A model generated the notes under the pieces. That model was not told the DNA's origin. It saw only the letters and a program-made list of their open reading frames with translations, and searched no databases. From NCBI RefSeq assembly GCF_000497045.1, contig NW_015961948.1, forward strand, positions 248,001 through 312,000: a stretch of DNA of 64,000 nucleotides, written 5' to 3'. Shown here one piece after another: positions 51,564 through 61,973 of the stretch. Position 1 is the first letter of the stretch, and every line of letters begins with the position of its first letter. This stretch comes from Kalmanozyma brasiliensis GHG001 (taxonomy: Eukaryota; Basidiomycota; Ustilaginomycetes; Ustilaginales). A program made the position numbers and the translations under genes.

Positions 51564-52228
51564 ATGCAGACCAAGCACAGCTCCCGCGCGCATCGCCGAC
51601 GATCGAGCTACGACGACCACAACGACGGCGACGATGAGGTCTCGTCGTGGGACTCGCTGTCCACTTCTCATCACAGCAGATCGACTTCTGCATCATCCTC
51701 GACATCGTCTGATGATGGAATCACATCCAAGCTGCCGACACTGCCCGACCTTCGCTTTGAGCAGTCGTATCTAGCGACCATCCGTGGGTTCCTTCATGAG
51801 GAGCACCCGTCGAAGTCGAGCGACGCATCCGAGTTCGTAGAGGAGAAGCATGGCCTCAAGACTGACGACAAGTCGAAAGAGGACCACCATCACAAGATCG
51901 CCATCACACATAGCAAGGCGAAGGACGAACACGAGCTGTGGCTCGGCAATCTTCGGGTGGAATGGTAAGTGTACCAACGCGGCGAAAGAACAGGCTCGAA
52001 CAGACACGCTGACGTTTTTTCCTTCGTATTCACAGGTTTCCTATCCTTTACGTCACAGTCCGGGATCAGCTCCTTTCGCCATTGGTCCAAGGAGCCGTGT
52101 GGGGCTTGGGAGGTCTACTCCTGACACAGTTCCGCCAGTACCTTTCCGCACGAGCCAGCAGTCCACGCGTTGGCAGCTCCAAGCCGAAGCCGAGCATGCT
52201 GCGCAGTCTTGGGCTCAACAAGCGATGA
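51564..52228 (+). CDS. DUF1770 / Atg43-like membrane protein
   Basis: Two exons, 51564-51964 and 52036-52228, with a 71-bp phase-2 intron (GTAAGTG...TATTCACAG), give 197 aa. The intron splits W134. The DUF1770 core is clear: LPTLPDLRFEQSYLATI (residues 57-73) and, after splicing, WFPILYVTVRDQLLSPLVQG at 134-153, leading into a single hydrophobic helix (~150-165) and a short basic C-terminus. As I recall, this family includes S. pombe Atg43, an outer-membrane mitophagy receptor. Consistent with that, the N-terminus holds WDSL (W29-L32) preceded by acidic DDGDDE, a candidate Atg8-interacting motif. Receptor function is inferred. The central part is Ser/Asp/Lys-rich and probably disordered. Convergent with the acyl-CoA dehydrogenase gene, 101 bp apart. 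Confidence 0.8.
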
Positions 52229-52329
52229 ATCGCCTCACAGTCACAGTCACACAACTCAATAACACCGATACCCATTCATCCATCCGGACCGACTGTGCAG
52301 ATTTCAGCATCTTCCGTACGGCCGTCTAT

Positions 52330-54273
52330 CTACAAATGGCTCTTGATCTGCTCAACCTTCTTCTGGTCCCAAGAGTATACCAGACCATGACCCAATTTCA
52401 CCGCTCCCACCTCGCTTGCCGCCTCCTCCTGCGTCGCCGCCTTGAGCTGCGACACGAGTCGAGCCATGTCCGCGAACCCGGCCGCGCCATCCTTGCCGCC
52501 GATCCACAGCCGGATCAGGTAAACGTCCTGCTGGATGTGCTCCTCGTCCACGCTTACGCCTGCCAGCTTCTGCAGCTCGTTGCTCTGCGCCAAGGCGTCG
52601 ATCTTCCAAGCCGTGTGTTGGAGCAGCAGCGCCGAACCCTGGATGGCCATGATCAAATCGAGGAGGTATCTGCTGAATCGCAGATCTGTCGTCTTCATGT
52701 GCCGTTCCAGGTCCAACCCTGTCAGGACCTCCGCGGTCTGTTTGAGGGTGGCGCCGAGGAACCTCACCTCGTCTTGCACCTGCCCCGCCAGCTTGGCGGG
52801 TAGACTCTTGATCACGCCGCCAATGTCCTCGAAGAACTCGATCAGCGCTTGACCCTTGGACTGAACGAGAACGCGAAGCACATCTAACGACAAAATCGCT
52901 GGTGTCCCTTCCCAGATTCGCTCGACGCTTCCGTCGCGAAGCATCTCGCCCATGCCTACCTCCTCCATGTACCCCTGTCCACCGAAGCTTTCCATCAGCG
53001 TGAGGTAGCATTCGGAGGCGCGGGTGGCGACAAACGCCTTCAACGCTGGCGTGAGCAGTCTCAGTCTCGTTTGATCGCGCTTTGTCGCCTGACCCGATTC
53101 GCTCGCCCCCATGAGCAGTACATTGGTGAAGAAGATCTGGAGGAAGACGCGGTAGGTAACGGTGACTTTGAGCAGTTGGTCGGTGTGCAGGGGGAGGTTG
53201 TCTAGTCGACCACCACCCAGAGCAGGTCGGATCTGGGCGTAGGCAGTGGCCGAACGAAGACCCCACGACAATGCACCGACTGCGCCACCTGCAGAGTACA
53301 ACCGAGTGATGTTGAGTACAGAGGAGATCGTGGCGACTCCCCGACCGAGCGGGCCGACGAGCTCGCCGATGCAGTTGTCCAATTCGAGCTCTGCGGTAGG
53401 TAGATACTTTGTTCCCAACTTCCGTTTGAGCCGATGAACGCGGATGCCGTTGAGCTTGCCCGTCGCGTCATCGCGGATCTTGATCAGGAACAACGACAAC
53501 CCTTTGCTGCCTTGCGTCAAGTCGGTGTTGGTTCGTGCTAGGGCGAGAGCGATATCGCCGTCCGTGGCGGAGGAGAACCACTTGAAGCCCGAAATGACGA
53601 ACTTGTCGCCGGGGGCAGTTCGGGTCTCGTCGAGGGGTACCGCAGTGGTTTCAGTGCGAGAGACGTCGGATCCACCAGGACGCTCGGTCATCCACTGACC
53701 TGCTGTCCACGCTGTCTTTGGGTCGGTACTGACGAGCTTGGGAATGTTTTCCCGTCGCTGCGACTCGGTGCCGAACAGCTCGAGCACGCGCACCGCACCA
53801 TCGGTCATGCTGATCGGGCACAGCACGACTTTGCTGACTGGGGTGAACATGACGCTTCGAGTGAAGGCGAAGAGGCGGGCGAACTGACCGAGTTTGGATC
53901 GACCTCCGCCGCGGATGGCCTCAGCACAGGTGTAGGATTCGGATACGATGCCTTCACTGGCAGCAACGCCTTTGAGCCGCTTCCACCCTTCGCCGGTGAC
54001 AAGCTTGTCGACGCGTTGACCCCACGCATCGTACTGGACCAGCGTGGGCTCGTGTTGCGGGGTATCGAGCGTCGAAGCGATATCGGCGTACTCGCCCTCA
54101 ATGCGGTCGCCGAGGGTGGTGAAGTTGGCGAAGAGCGGAGAGATTTGGGCGGGCGACAGGGCGTGAGGGCCCGATGAGAGGAGGCGCAGGATGGTGAGTC
54201 GGAGTGCCGGGTCCGACGTCCAAGGCGAGGCCACACGGAATCGCTCGAATTGAAATCCTTCTTCCGCTCGCAT
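52330..54273 (-). CDS. Acyl-CoA dehydrogenase family protein (AidB-like)
   Basis: 647 aa from ATG 54273; an in-frame ATG at 54333 would give 667 aa with a His/Pro-rich extension and is less likely. N-terminal helical domain, then the middle domain with QWMTERPGGSDVSRTET and FVISGFKWFSSATDGD (FAD/acyl contacts), then the C-terminal helical domain with RLYSAGGAVGALSWGLRSA and ESFGGQGYMEEVGMGEMLRD followed by VERIWEGTPAILSLD. It has an extra C-terminal ~170 residues and lacks a clear PTS1 (ends QIKSHL), like the AidB/isovaleryl-type fungal branch. FAD-dependent dehydrogenation of an acyl-CoA is likely; substrate unknown. Confidence 0.85.
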   Translation of the reverse strand: MRAEEGFQFERFRVASPWTSDPALRLTILRLLSSGPHALSPAQISPLFANFTTLGDRIEGEYADIASTLDTPQHEPTLVQYDAWGQRVDKLVTGEGWKRLKGVAASEGIVSESYTCAEAIRGGGRSKLGQFARLFAFTRSVMFTPVSKVVLCPISMTDGAVRVLELFGTESQRRENIPKLVSTDPKTAWTAGQWMTERPGGSDVSRTETTAVPLDETRTAPGDKFVISGFKWFSSATDGDIALALARTNTDLTQGSKGLSLFLIKIRDDATGKLNGIRVHRLKRKLGTKYLPTAELELDNCIGELVGPLGRGVATISSVLNITRLYSAGGAVGALSWGLRSATAYAQIRPALGGGRLDNLPLHTDQLLKVTVTYRVFLQIFFTNVLLMGASESGQATKRDQTRLRLLTPALKAFVATRASECYLTLMESFGGQGYMEEVGMGEMLRDGSVERIWEGTPAILSLDVLRVLVQSKGQALIEFFEDIGGVIKSLPAKLAGQVQDEVRFLGATLKQTAEVLTGLDLERHMKTTDLRFSRYLLDLIMAIQGSALLLQHTAWKIDALAQSNELQKLAGVSVDEEHIQQDVYLIRLWIGGKDGAAGFADMARLVSQLKAATQEEAASEVGAVKLGHGLVYSWDQKKVEQIKSHL

Positions 54274-54643
54274 GATTGTGAGATGCTTCCGATGGTGTGA
54301 GTGAGGTTGGTGGTGAGGAGGAGAGAGAAGCATGTGAGGAGGAGGCGCTGGTGTCACTTGTGGGGGCGATCCCAAAGTGCGGGGTACGTGCGTGTGTGCG
54401 GCAGCTGAGCTCCGGCTCAACCGGCAGCTGAAACTCGTTTATGCGTGTTTCAACGTGATTTTCTTGGGACCCTGAGCCGAAGACCCTCTCCGATACCGCG
54501 GAACGTGAGCCGTGATCCTGGCTCACAGGCCCCTTTTGTCAAGGCTTTGCCCACAATCACATCGTCAGACAACACGAGTGCGTTCCGAATGAGGATGTCC
54601 TATTCTATGAGATGCAGAGTGAAGGTGTTCGATACTCTTCTTT
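54274..54643. other. Intergenic; promoter of the acyl-CoA dehydrogenase gene
   Basis: About 370 bp between two minus-strand genes. No motif recognised. Confidence 0.5.
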
Positions 54644-56389
54644 TTACGCTGACGAAGTCTCCTCGGTCCTCGCGGGCATGGGGAAGAACTGCCTCGGCAG
54701 AACATCTACCATCTCAGGCGTCAACTGGTCCAACGAGGTGACACCGAGCAGCTGCATTCCCCTCTGGATCTCATCCTGTAGAATCTGAATCGCCCTTGTC
54801 ACGCCTGCCTCGCCGTACCCGCTCTGAGCGTACAGGAACGGCCTCCCCAACCCGACCGCCTTAGCTCCCAGCGCTACGGCCTTCAGAACATCCGTCCCCC
54901 GCCTCACGCCTCCATCCATGAACACTTCCACCTTGTCAAACAGATCCGGCCGTCTCTGCCTCAGATCGATCAACACGTCCAGTGCGGCGGGTGCGTATTC
55001 GAGACTCCTGCCACCGTGGTTGCTCAGCACGACACCATCCACGCCGTGCTTGGCTGCCAGCTCGACATCCTCCACGGTCTGCACGCCCTTGAGATACAGC
55101 GGCAGCTTGCAGGTCTTGCGGAACCATTTGATGTCGTCCCACGTCAGATTTGGTTCGATGTACCCCGAAATCGCTTGGGCGACACCGCCGCCGGGGTTCT
55201 TGATGTCCTTGCCGTGGTCGACGCCCATCTCGACCTCCTCCCCCTTAGCCCGCATGTCGCGCTCTCGCTTGCCCATCACAGGCGCATCCACCGTCAGCAT
55301 CACCGCCGACACACCCTTTCCCTCTACTTTGCGCAAGATGCGCTCCGACGCAGCGCGGTCCTTGTTAACGTAGAGCTGGTAGATGACGGGCTGACCGGGT
55401 TGGCGTGCGTCGAGCATCTCGTCGAGTCCGACCGAGGCGTTGGCGGAGATGCCTTGGATGATGGCCGCTTTACCTGCGCCACGGGTGAGGTTGAGCTCGC
55501 CGTCCGGATGACCCAGCTTGGCCATGGCTGCGGGCGACACGTAGATTGGTAGCGCGCAGTCGAACCCTCCCGACGAAGAGGTGGGGACGAGGTGGACGGA
55601 GCTATCGATCTGACCGATGGCACGCAGGATCCGCGGTCGGAAAACAACGCGGTTGAAGCTCGCCCGGTTCTGCGCTTTGGTGATCTCGTCGTCGGCGGCG
55701 GACGAGTAGTACGCCCACGCCTGGTCGGTCAGAATGCTCTCTGCGATGCGTTCAAAGTCGTCCAGGTTGAGCACGCTTCCGAGGCTCGGCAGGTTTTCGC
55801 GCGCAATGCGCCTCTTGCGGTCCTTTTCGCTCTCCTCCCCGGCCTGCTTGACGACTACCGTGGAAGGATCGACACTGCCCACGTGTGCGGAGGAGTCGAG
55901 GTTGTCGGCAATCGCAGTGGGCGGGTGGATGGGCTCGTAGATCTCCGTCACGTCCGTACCCGCGTTTTTGAGGATGATGTTGCGTCCACCGGGATGATTG
56001 TCGACAAACTCGGTGACGTCGTAGACTTCGCCCTTGATGACCACCCACAGTCCCTGGCCGCCTTCTGAAGGCAGCTTATTGTACTGCGCGACGGTGGACA
56101 TGGAGATGAGCTTGTTGTCGGGATCGGAGGCTGCGGCGGGCGCGACGGTGGAGGGTGGAGAGCGCGCTTGCTCGCTATGCACGCTGCCGTTGGGGATGGA
56201 CGAGGCGAGCAGGGCGAGACCGACCAGACCTGCGACGAGGCCCTTGACGTTGCTGCTACCATTGCGGGCCGTGCTAGAGCTGGAAGAGGAGAGGGCGCGA
56301 AGTTGGTGCGATCTCGGCGTTGATGAACGGAGCAGCGTCGAGCTGCCTGGTTTCGAACGTATCGAGTTGCGAAGAGCGGCCTTGAACAT
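54644..56389 (-). CDS. CYB2: L-lactate dehydrogenase (cytochrome b2)
   Basis: 581 aa, single exon from ATG 56389. It oxidises L-lactate to pyruvate and reduces cytochrome c in the intermembrane space. A bipartite presequence is visible: a basic Ser-rich matrix signal (residues 1-45) and then a hydrophobic stop-transfer segment (VKGLVAGLVGLALLASSIP, 48-66). The cytochrome b5 domain has both heme histidines, H132 (NHPGG) and H155 (YEPIHPP). The FMN domain contains IYVSPAAMAKLGHPDGE, MLTVDAPVMGKRERD, LSNHGGRSLEYAPAALD with the catalytic H458, and EVFMDGGVRRGTDV. Length and residue numbering are close to the yeast enzyme (591 aa). Confidence 0.94.
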   Translation of the reverse strand: MFKAALRNSIRSKPGSSTLLRSSTPRSHQLRALSSSSSSTARNGSSNVKGLVAGLVGLALLASSIPNGSVHSEQARSPPSTVAPAAASDPDNKLISMSTVAQYNKLPSEGGQGLWVVIKGEVYDVTEFVDNHPGGRNIILKNAGTDVTEIYEPIHPPTAIADNLDSSAHVGSVDPSTVVVKQAGEESEKDRKRRIARENLPSLGSVLNLDDFERIAESILTDQAWAYYSSAADDEITKAQNRASFNRVVFRPRILRAIGQIDSSVHLVPTSSSGGFDCALPIYVSPAAMAKLGHPDGELNLTRGAGKAAIIQGISANASVGLDEMLDARQPGQPVIYQLYVNKDRAASERILRKVEGKGVSAVMLTVDAPVMGKRERDMRAKGEEVEMGVDHGKDIKNPGGGVAQAISGYIEPNLTWDDIKWFRKTCKLPLYLKGVQTVEDVELAAKHGVDGVVLSNHGGRSLEYAPAALDVLIDLRQRRPDLFDKVEVFMDGGVRRGTDVLKAVALGAKAVGLGRPFLYAQSGYGEAGVTRAIQILQDEIQRGMQLLGVTSLDQLTPEMVDVLPRQFFPMPARTEETSSA

Positions 56390-57320
56390 CTTTGCCACGT
56401 TGACGAGTGATGATGATGATGGTGGTGAACGAGCAAGTTGCTGCTTCTCCCAGTGTCCGATGTCCCACAAGCTTAAGAAGCTTTCGCCAAACTCGCTCGC
56501 TCAACACGCCGACCAATGACAGATCGGTCAATTGACCGGTTCCTTCTCTCGTCGCCGAGCAGCGCCGAGAGTATCAACCCCACTCGACCCCATGTCAATC
56601 TTCTCCTTCTCGAGCCGCACTGAGCAAAGACCCTTTTGGTGGGCGGCAAAACCGTTTCGACCTTTCTCCGGATCTTCCGTCCCCGCGTGCGAGATATTCC
56701 ATTTTGAAAATGCCTCGCTGTGAGGGATTGAAATTCGTGCAGGTCGAATACAAGCCACAGCAACCCTCTGATTAGAAATTGCGGTCCGTGGTTCCGTTTG
56801 GACCCTGAACGCGGGCAGTAATCTTACAGGTTGCGAAAATCCATCGGCCTGAAGCTCGGCCAACCCACGGCGTCCTAAAACAGAGAGAGCGCGTCGCTGG
56901 CTTGCTGGCCGGCAGTGACTCAAAGCCGACACATGCTTTTCCGCAAACCATTGCCTTCATCGTCCACTGCAAACGTCCTCGCGATGGTTCTGACAACCTC
57001 TTCCAGCCGACAAAAGCTGTTCCGCAATGACATTCCTCCATGATCGACTCGCATATTGTCGATATGGTTGATGAGCAACTCGCGGAAACAGCCGCAGTCA
57101 CAACGGGCCTCTCCATGCTCCAAGCGAGCGATCACAGCACTTAGGATACTTGGGCAAACGGATCGATTCGAGATTACGGACGACATGGTTTAACGGCGAA
57201 GCAGGAACAGAGAACGTGATGACAGGATGCAAGAAGGGTATAAGCAGATAGCAGTGCGATACACGACGGACAAGGCGATGGCGGCAGAGTTTGAGACAGA
57301 CTGGCCCTCGAAGGAAAGCA
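56390..57320. other. Intergenic; CYB2 promoter
   Basis: About 0.93 kb between two minus-strand genes. Short open frames look non-coding. No regulatory motif is identified with confidence. Confidence 0.5.
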
Positions 57321-58718
57321 CTAGGCAGCTTCACCGTCACCGACAACACGGCGTGAGCTCATCCTTGGCGACGTTCGACGGCTCGAAGACACGGAAGAGG
57401 GAGATCCCTCTTTCACCGTCCTCTCCGCTGCAGCCTCATCGACAGCTTCCTCCTTCGCGTCATCGTCGCTCTTGACACGCTTGTTCGCCTCGTCCACCGT
57501 CTCAGCAGCGACGGACTCTGTAGCAGCTTCAGCGTGCACCTCGTGGCTAAGTGCGCTCGCCTTGCGCTTGGATGCAGTGGCAGGTACTCCCAGCTTGACC
57601 TCGTTCTGGTCGGCATCCTCCGTGTCGAGCAGAGGCTCCATGGTGATGGCGCTGGCAGCGAGCGGACTGCTCTGGAAAGGCGCAGTGGAAGAAAGGCCGT
57701 GATGGTTCTTGCTGTTGTCGGGGGGACTCGTGCCACGCGAAGGCGAGCTGCGGTTGTTGCGTCCATTGCCTGCAGCAGTGCTGCTCGCGTCCTCTTCGGC
57801 TGGGGCGACCGATCCGGAACGCGTGCCTGAACGTCGCGTAGACGAGGCCTGAGCTGTGATAGGTGCCGGCGAGGATGCCCTCGACGCAGGTCGACGCGAT
57901 CGGCTTGTCGAGGGGACCGTGAGATGAGTCTCGGATGACGGCTTGACTGCGCTACGGCCTCGAGAAGAGTCACGGCTCATAGCTTGAGCAGTCGCATCTG
58001 CCTTGGAACTGCTGGCCGCAACGGCTTGAGCGACAGCAGTGGCGTGAAGACCACCACCGACGGTAGCATAGGGACTGCTGCTCTTGCGCTTCTTGCCGAG
58101 GCCCTTGACGCCGAGATGCTCGAGTTCAGCCTTGGAAGCGAGCTTCTTGGCAGCTTCGCGCTTTGCCGTCTGGATCGCTTTTTGCTGAGCTTCACGTGCT
58201 TTGGCGAGAGCAGTGCCAGGAGCACCAGGATATCGATCATTGGTGAGCGAGTAGATCTCGGATCGCTTGCCTGAGTTGGGGTCGAAGAGTGGGTGCGAGC
58301 CTTCGGCCGACCAGTGCGGCACGTTGGTGGTCACGATCGGCACAGACTGCTCGTCCTTATTCTGAGAGCGTGTGGTCACTGCGGTATCCTTGGTGACGAT
58401 TGAGAGCGTAGGAGCTCGGAATGCTTGGAATTTGCGACCGCGCTTGGAGCCAGCGGCGTAGACCGTGCCGGTAGAGGACCTGACGAAGGACGAGGAAGGT
58501 GGCGGAGAGCCGGCAGCCGATGAAGAAGAGGAGGATGAGGATGCCGAAGCGGAAGCGGCAGCAGCTTGAAGGGCTTGAAGGGCGAGAATCTGGTTCTGCT
58601 TGGCAGCGAGCGCGATCCGGCTGAGCGGAGCCGGCATAGGCTGCGACGAGCGCATCGATGGCGGAAGAGGGCCCAGCGAGCTGTAGCCCCGAGGTGGAAC
58701 AGGCACGGCGGATGTCAT
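57321..58718 (-). CDS. Low-complexity Ala/Ser-rich protein, probable nuclear, function unknown
   Basis: 465 aa, single exon. I do not recognise the family. Residues ~38-75 are a poly-Ala/Ser stretch next to a Gln/Ala/Leu helix (QNQILALQALQAAAA). A more conserved-looking block follows at ~90-195: SKRGRKFQAFRAPTLS, VPHWSAEGSHPLFDPNSGKR, IYSLTNDRYPGAPGTALAKA, and a Lys-rich coiled-coil-like helix. KKRKSS and KRVKSD are candidate nuclear localisation signals. The C-terminal half is Ser/Ala/Glu-rich and disordered. The block with DRYPGAPG may define a smut-specific domain. Single unbroken frame of this length with an ATG in good context supports a real gene. Confidence 0.7.
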   Translation of the reverse strand: MTSAVPVPPRGYSSLGPLPPSMRSSQPMPAPLSRIALAAKQNQILALQALQAAAASASASSSSSSSSAAGSPPPSSSFVRSSTGTVYAAGSKRGRKFQAFRAPTLSIVTKDTAVTTRSQNKDEQSVPIVTTNVPHWSAEGSHPLFDPNSGKRSEIYSLTNDRYPGAPGTALAKAREAQQKAIQTAKREAAKKLASKAELEHLGVKGLGKKRKSSSPYATVGGGLHATAVAQAVAASSSKADATAQAMSRDSSRGRSAVKPSSETHLTVPSTSRSRRPASRASSPAPITAQASSTRRSGTRSGSVAPAEEDASSTAAGNGRNNRSSPSRGTSPPDNSKNHHGLSSTAPFQSSPLAASAITMEPLLDTEDADQNEVKLGVPATASKRKASALSHEVHAEAATESVAAETVDEANKRVKSDDDAKEEAVDEAAAERTVKEGSPSSVSSSRRTSPRMSSRRVVGDGEAA

Positions 58719-60446
58719 GTTGCCGTGATGGAGGGAGATCGCGAAGAGCTCGTGGCGTTGACTCGAGCGAAGAGGCGCGTTGATAGCTGGTGAGGCCGCG
58801 AAGCCGTCCTGCTGCGATGGTGTTGAAGCGGAAAGGGCTGGCGTTTGCTACGCAAATAGGCTGCTTCAAGGAGAACAGCTAGCCGACGGAGATAATAAGC
58901 AGCTGGATAGGATGGTGGCAGCGATGGTGGTGGAAGCGTGCGGTGCGGGTGATGAAGGCGGGATGGATGGGATGGGATGGCGACTGGGGGGAGCTGGTGC
59001 TGAGCATGCGAGGGAAGGGTTTTCTTGCGGGACGAGGCATGCGCATGCACTTACGAACGACCCTTTGGCGAGCAGCGGACGAGGCGGCTTGGACAGCGTC
59101 ACCGACCAAGCCAGGGAGAGGATTGTGACATTAGGTTTGGCTCTCGACTGATTTTTGGTTGCTTTGAGCAAGGGCAGGGCAGGCAGCACCGGGTATCGTT
59201 TCGCTTGGGACGCGGCCAGACAAGCTCAATTTCTTTCTTGGTGGACTGTCCGACGACGCCCTCGGAGAGTGAAATGACTCTCTGCCCACCTGCAGCCAAA
59301 CAGTCAACGAGAATTTTGACCAAAACTAAAGTGACGACGAAGAAGGGTCCAATCGAGATGACTGTTCCAGTGCCTCTCACCCCGCCCTCAGCATCAATTA
59401 TGATGCACGATCCACTCGAGAAACCCTTTCTTTCTCCCACCTCGTCACGGCGCCGACGCCGGTATCTTTCCTATCGCACCTCAGGCTCGGTCTCTTCGGA
59501 CAAGGATCATCGTGATTGCGATGCGATGCCTAACGAACCTTTCGTCACTCCATTTTCCGACCACGCAGAGCGAGTATAGTCCGCCAAAGAAGCGGGGCTG
59601 GGGTCAGGCGATACCCAAATCCAGAAAAAACTCTAAACTTGCATTTGCGAGCGACGAACGGAGTTTCAAGGGCGCTGGCTCTCCTTTGGCCCCCGTCGTC
59701 TGACGCCGACCTGATCGAGACCAAGCTCGACGGCCGATTCTTCCAATGCAAGAGGAGCGCTTGACTTTCCTGAAGGTCGAGGATCACTTCTCTTGCAGAA
59801 CGGGATGTGTCTACCTCTCAATGAAGCATCGACACGACCAGCACGATCGAATGTGTGCTCTGCAGAAGGTCGGCACTACCTGCTCGAATTATACCGACGG
59901 TAATGCTTCCTTCGCCCGTTCCCGCGAGTTTCGGGACGCCTTGCGAGGAGACTTCTGACATTTGTCTGCGAGCGTCCGTCATCTCCCTGCCTGTCGAGGA
60001 CAAGCTGTCCGGATGAGGGCCGATCAGCAACATGGGCGGTCTGTGATTGGGAGAGTGGCACAGGTCCACACGCTTACCGGATGACCCGCATCGAGACCCT
60101 GAACCGTGAGATGGTCCCTGCAGCTCATTAAAAAGTGATCTCGTGCGAAAATGAGTTCAAAGTGGAGCAACTGCCTGCCATCCATCAAGGGCTTGGCAGT
60201 CATCCGCTGCGCGATGCTGACATTCCACCTCCTACCTCTTCGCACACAGCCCCGACGGATCATCCGCTCCTTCCATCATTGAGCTCACCTCACTGTCGCT
60301 TTCCGAGTCGCTTACATCAAGACGGCATCCCGGTCCGAATCGCGAATCGTTTCGGCCTCACTTACGAAGATCACGACCAGGAGAAACCCATCCGCTACCA
60401 CAGCAGAGACGACGGTTCGACAGGCCCGACGGCGGTCCATACGACC
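58719..60446. other. Divergent intergenic region with possible 5' exons of the USP gene
   Basis: About 1.7 kb. An open frame ending at 59579 contains a plausible 73-aa ORF from ATG 59358 (TVPVPLTPPSASIMM then SPTSSRRRRRYLSYRTS). A splice-like acceptor (CTGAC, pyrimidine tract, CACAG) ends at 60249 and could join an exon 60081-60105 to the frame of the downstream gene. Neither is certain. Confidence 0.35.
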
Positions 60447-61412
60447 ATGATTTCACGGCCAACAACGCCCATTCTCCATCAAGGTGGCTCGAGCAATCAG
60501 CCATCGGGGCGGAACTCGATGGACCAAGGGCGTCGAAGCATCACCATCGAGGAGCCCGAACGACCGCGACCAGCCGCCAGTCACACTTCGCTTACCTCTG
60601 GAACCACCACCGGCTCTTCCTCTCCGTCCCGCTCCGCTATCGTCGGCGATGGCTCATACGGTGGACGACGAGGCGGGCCAGCGATGAGCAAGAGTCGCAC
60701 CAGCTCCTCGGGTGGTCTCAGCGATGTCAAGGCGGGCTATGAGCGCAGGGTTGGCTTTGACACCATGCCCGATGCCGACGAGACGAGCTCCGGCGCCTTC
60801 AGCTTTACCTTGCAAGTCAAGTCTCGCGGCTTCATGCGGACGAAGAACACGCGAACATTCATGGTGGCGGTAGACGACAATGCGCACTCCGAACGCGCGC
60901 TCGAGTGGCTTATGGAGAACCTGGTGGAGGACGGAGACGAGGTGGTGGCTGTGCGCATCCTCGACGAGGAAGCGTACCAGATCGACCAGGAGGACGCACG
61001 TGAGGAGGCGCGCGAACTCATGGCATCCATCGTCGAGCTCAACGAGGAGGCGGAAGACAGGCGCATCTCGATCGTCGTCGAGTTCGTCGCTGGTAAAGTG
61101 ACACCGACGATTCTCGAGATCATCCACGTCTATCGCCCAGACAGCCTGACCGTGGGCACACAGGGAAAGTCGGCCAACAAGTTTCAGAAGATGCTTGGAC
61201 AGCACCACATGGGTCACGTCAGCCGAGACATCCTCACCTCGTCGCCCGTGCCCGTGGTCGTGGTGAGACCGGAGGCAAAAGTGCAGAAGCACCTCAACAA
61301 GCGTCAGAACGATCCCAAACGCAGAGGCTACCATAACCTGGTCAAGGGCAACGGCGATCTGCCCATGAGCATCACCAAGAAGAAGCGCCGTTCGTTGCAG
61401 ATTCCGACTTGA
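60447..61412 (+). CDS. Universal stress protein (USP) domain protein
   Basis: 321 aa from the first in-frame ATG, 60447 (MISRPTTPILHQGG). The frame stays open further upstream; an alternative model, exon 60081-60105 (MTRIETLN) spliced at 60250, gives 395 aa in phase. Residues ~1-130 are Ser/Thr/Pro-rich and disordered. The USP fold occupies ~132-285: RTFMVAVDDNAHSERALEWL at its start, DEVVAVRILDEEAYQ, ILEIIHVYRPDSLTVGTQGK, and VSRDILTSSPVPVVVVRPEA as the last strand with the G-x2-G type nucleotide loop. Basic C-terminus (KKKRRSLQIPT). Fungal USP proteins commonly carry such long N-termini; role unknown, perhaps stress-related ATP/AMP binding. Confidence 0.75.
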   Translation: MISRPTTPILHQGGSSNQPSGRNSMDQGRRSITIEEPERPRPAASHTSLTSGTTTGSSSPSRSAIVGDGSYGGRRGGPAMSKSRTSSSGGLSDVKAGYERRVGFDTMPDADETSSGAFSFTLQVKSRGFMRTKNTRTFMVAVDDNAHSERALEWLMENLVEDGDEVVAVRILDEEAYQIDQEDAREEARELMASIVELNEEAEDRRISIVVEFVAGKVTPTILEIIHVYRPDSLTVGTQGKSANKFQKMLGQHHMGHVSRDILTSSPVPVVVVRPEAKVQKHLNKRQNDPKRRGYHNLVKGNGDLPMSITKKKRRSLQIPT

Positions 61413-61973
61413 TAGACACACGCCTTGATAGAGCTCCTCGACACGGGCATCATCGTCACCTTTGGCTCGCCGCAATTGTATTTGTATTCCCGCAGTAGAC
61501 GCAACCTCGGTATCTCCATTCAAAGCTGGGGATGCTTTTCAAGAGGCTGAGCAGCCGAACAGCGTCTCAATGTGCACTGCTCATGAGAGGACAACGTCTG
61601 TGCGGCGCAGCGCTTTATCTTTCCCACAGGGAAGCGCAGCGCGTTCATTGGACCGCCTAATTTTGATCGACGCTCGGGCAAATCCGAACGCATCTAGCCG
61701 AGTTCACAGCTTCATCCTTCGGGATTGGGTCACTCCAGAGACCCACCAAGTTTGTGGGCAGCCGCGACGGACTGGCCGATGACGTTCATGTCTGCTGGTT
61801 GCTCGCTGAGGAAGGAGGTGGCGTGAGGAGTGTGAGATCAGCTCAAAAGAGAGGGCTTCGGGCGGACCGAGCCGAGGCGGTAGCTGAGAAGAACCGCCTT
61901 ATCGGGCACCGTGCGAATTTGCGGGTGCGCCGCTCTTCACTTTGAAGAAGAGATCAAGGTGTCGTGTGCTCTC

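Noticed and set aside
54334..54420. Longer N-terminus of the acyl-CoA dehydrogenase
   Set aside because: The frame upstream of 54333 has no ATG and the His/Pro-rich residues do not resemble the family.
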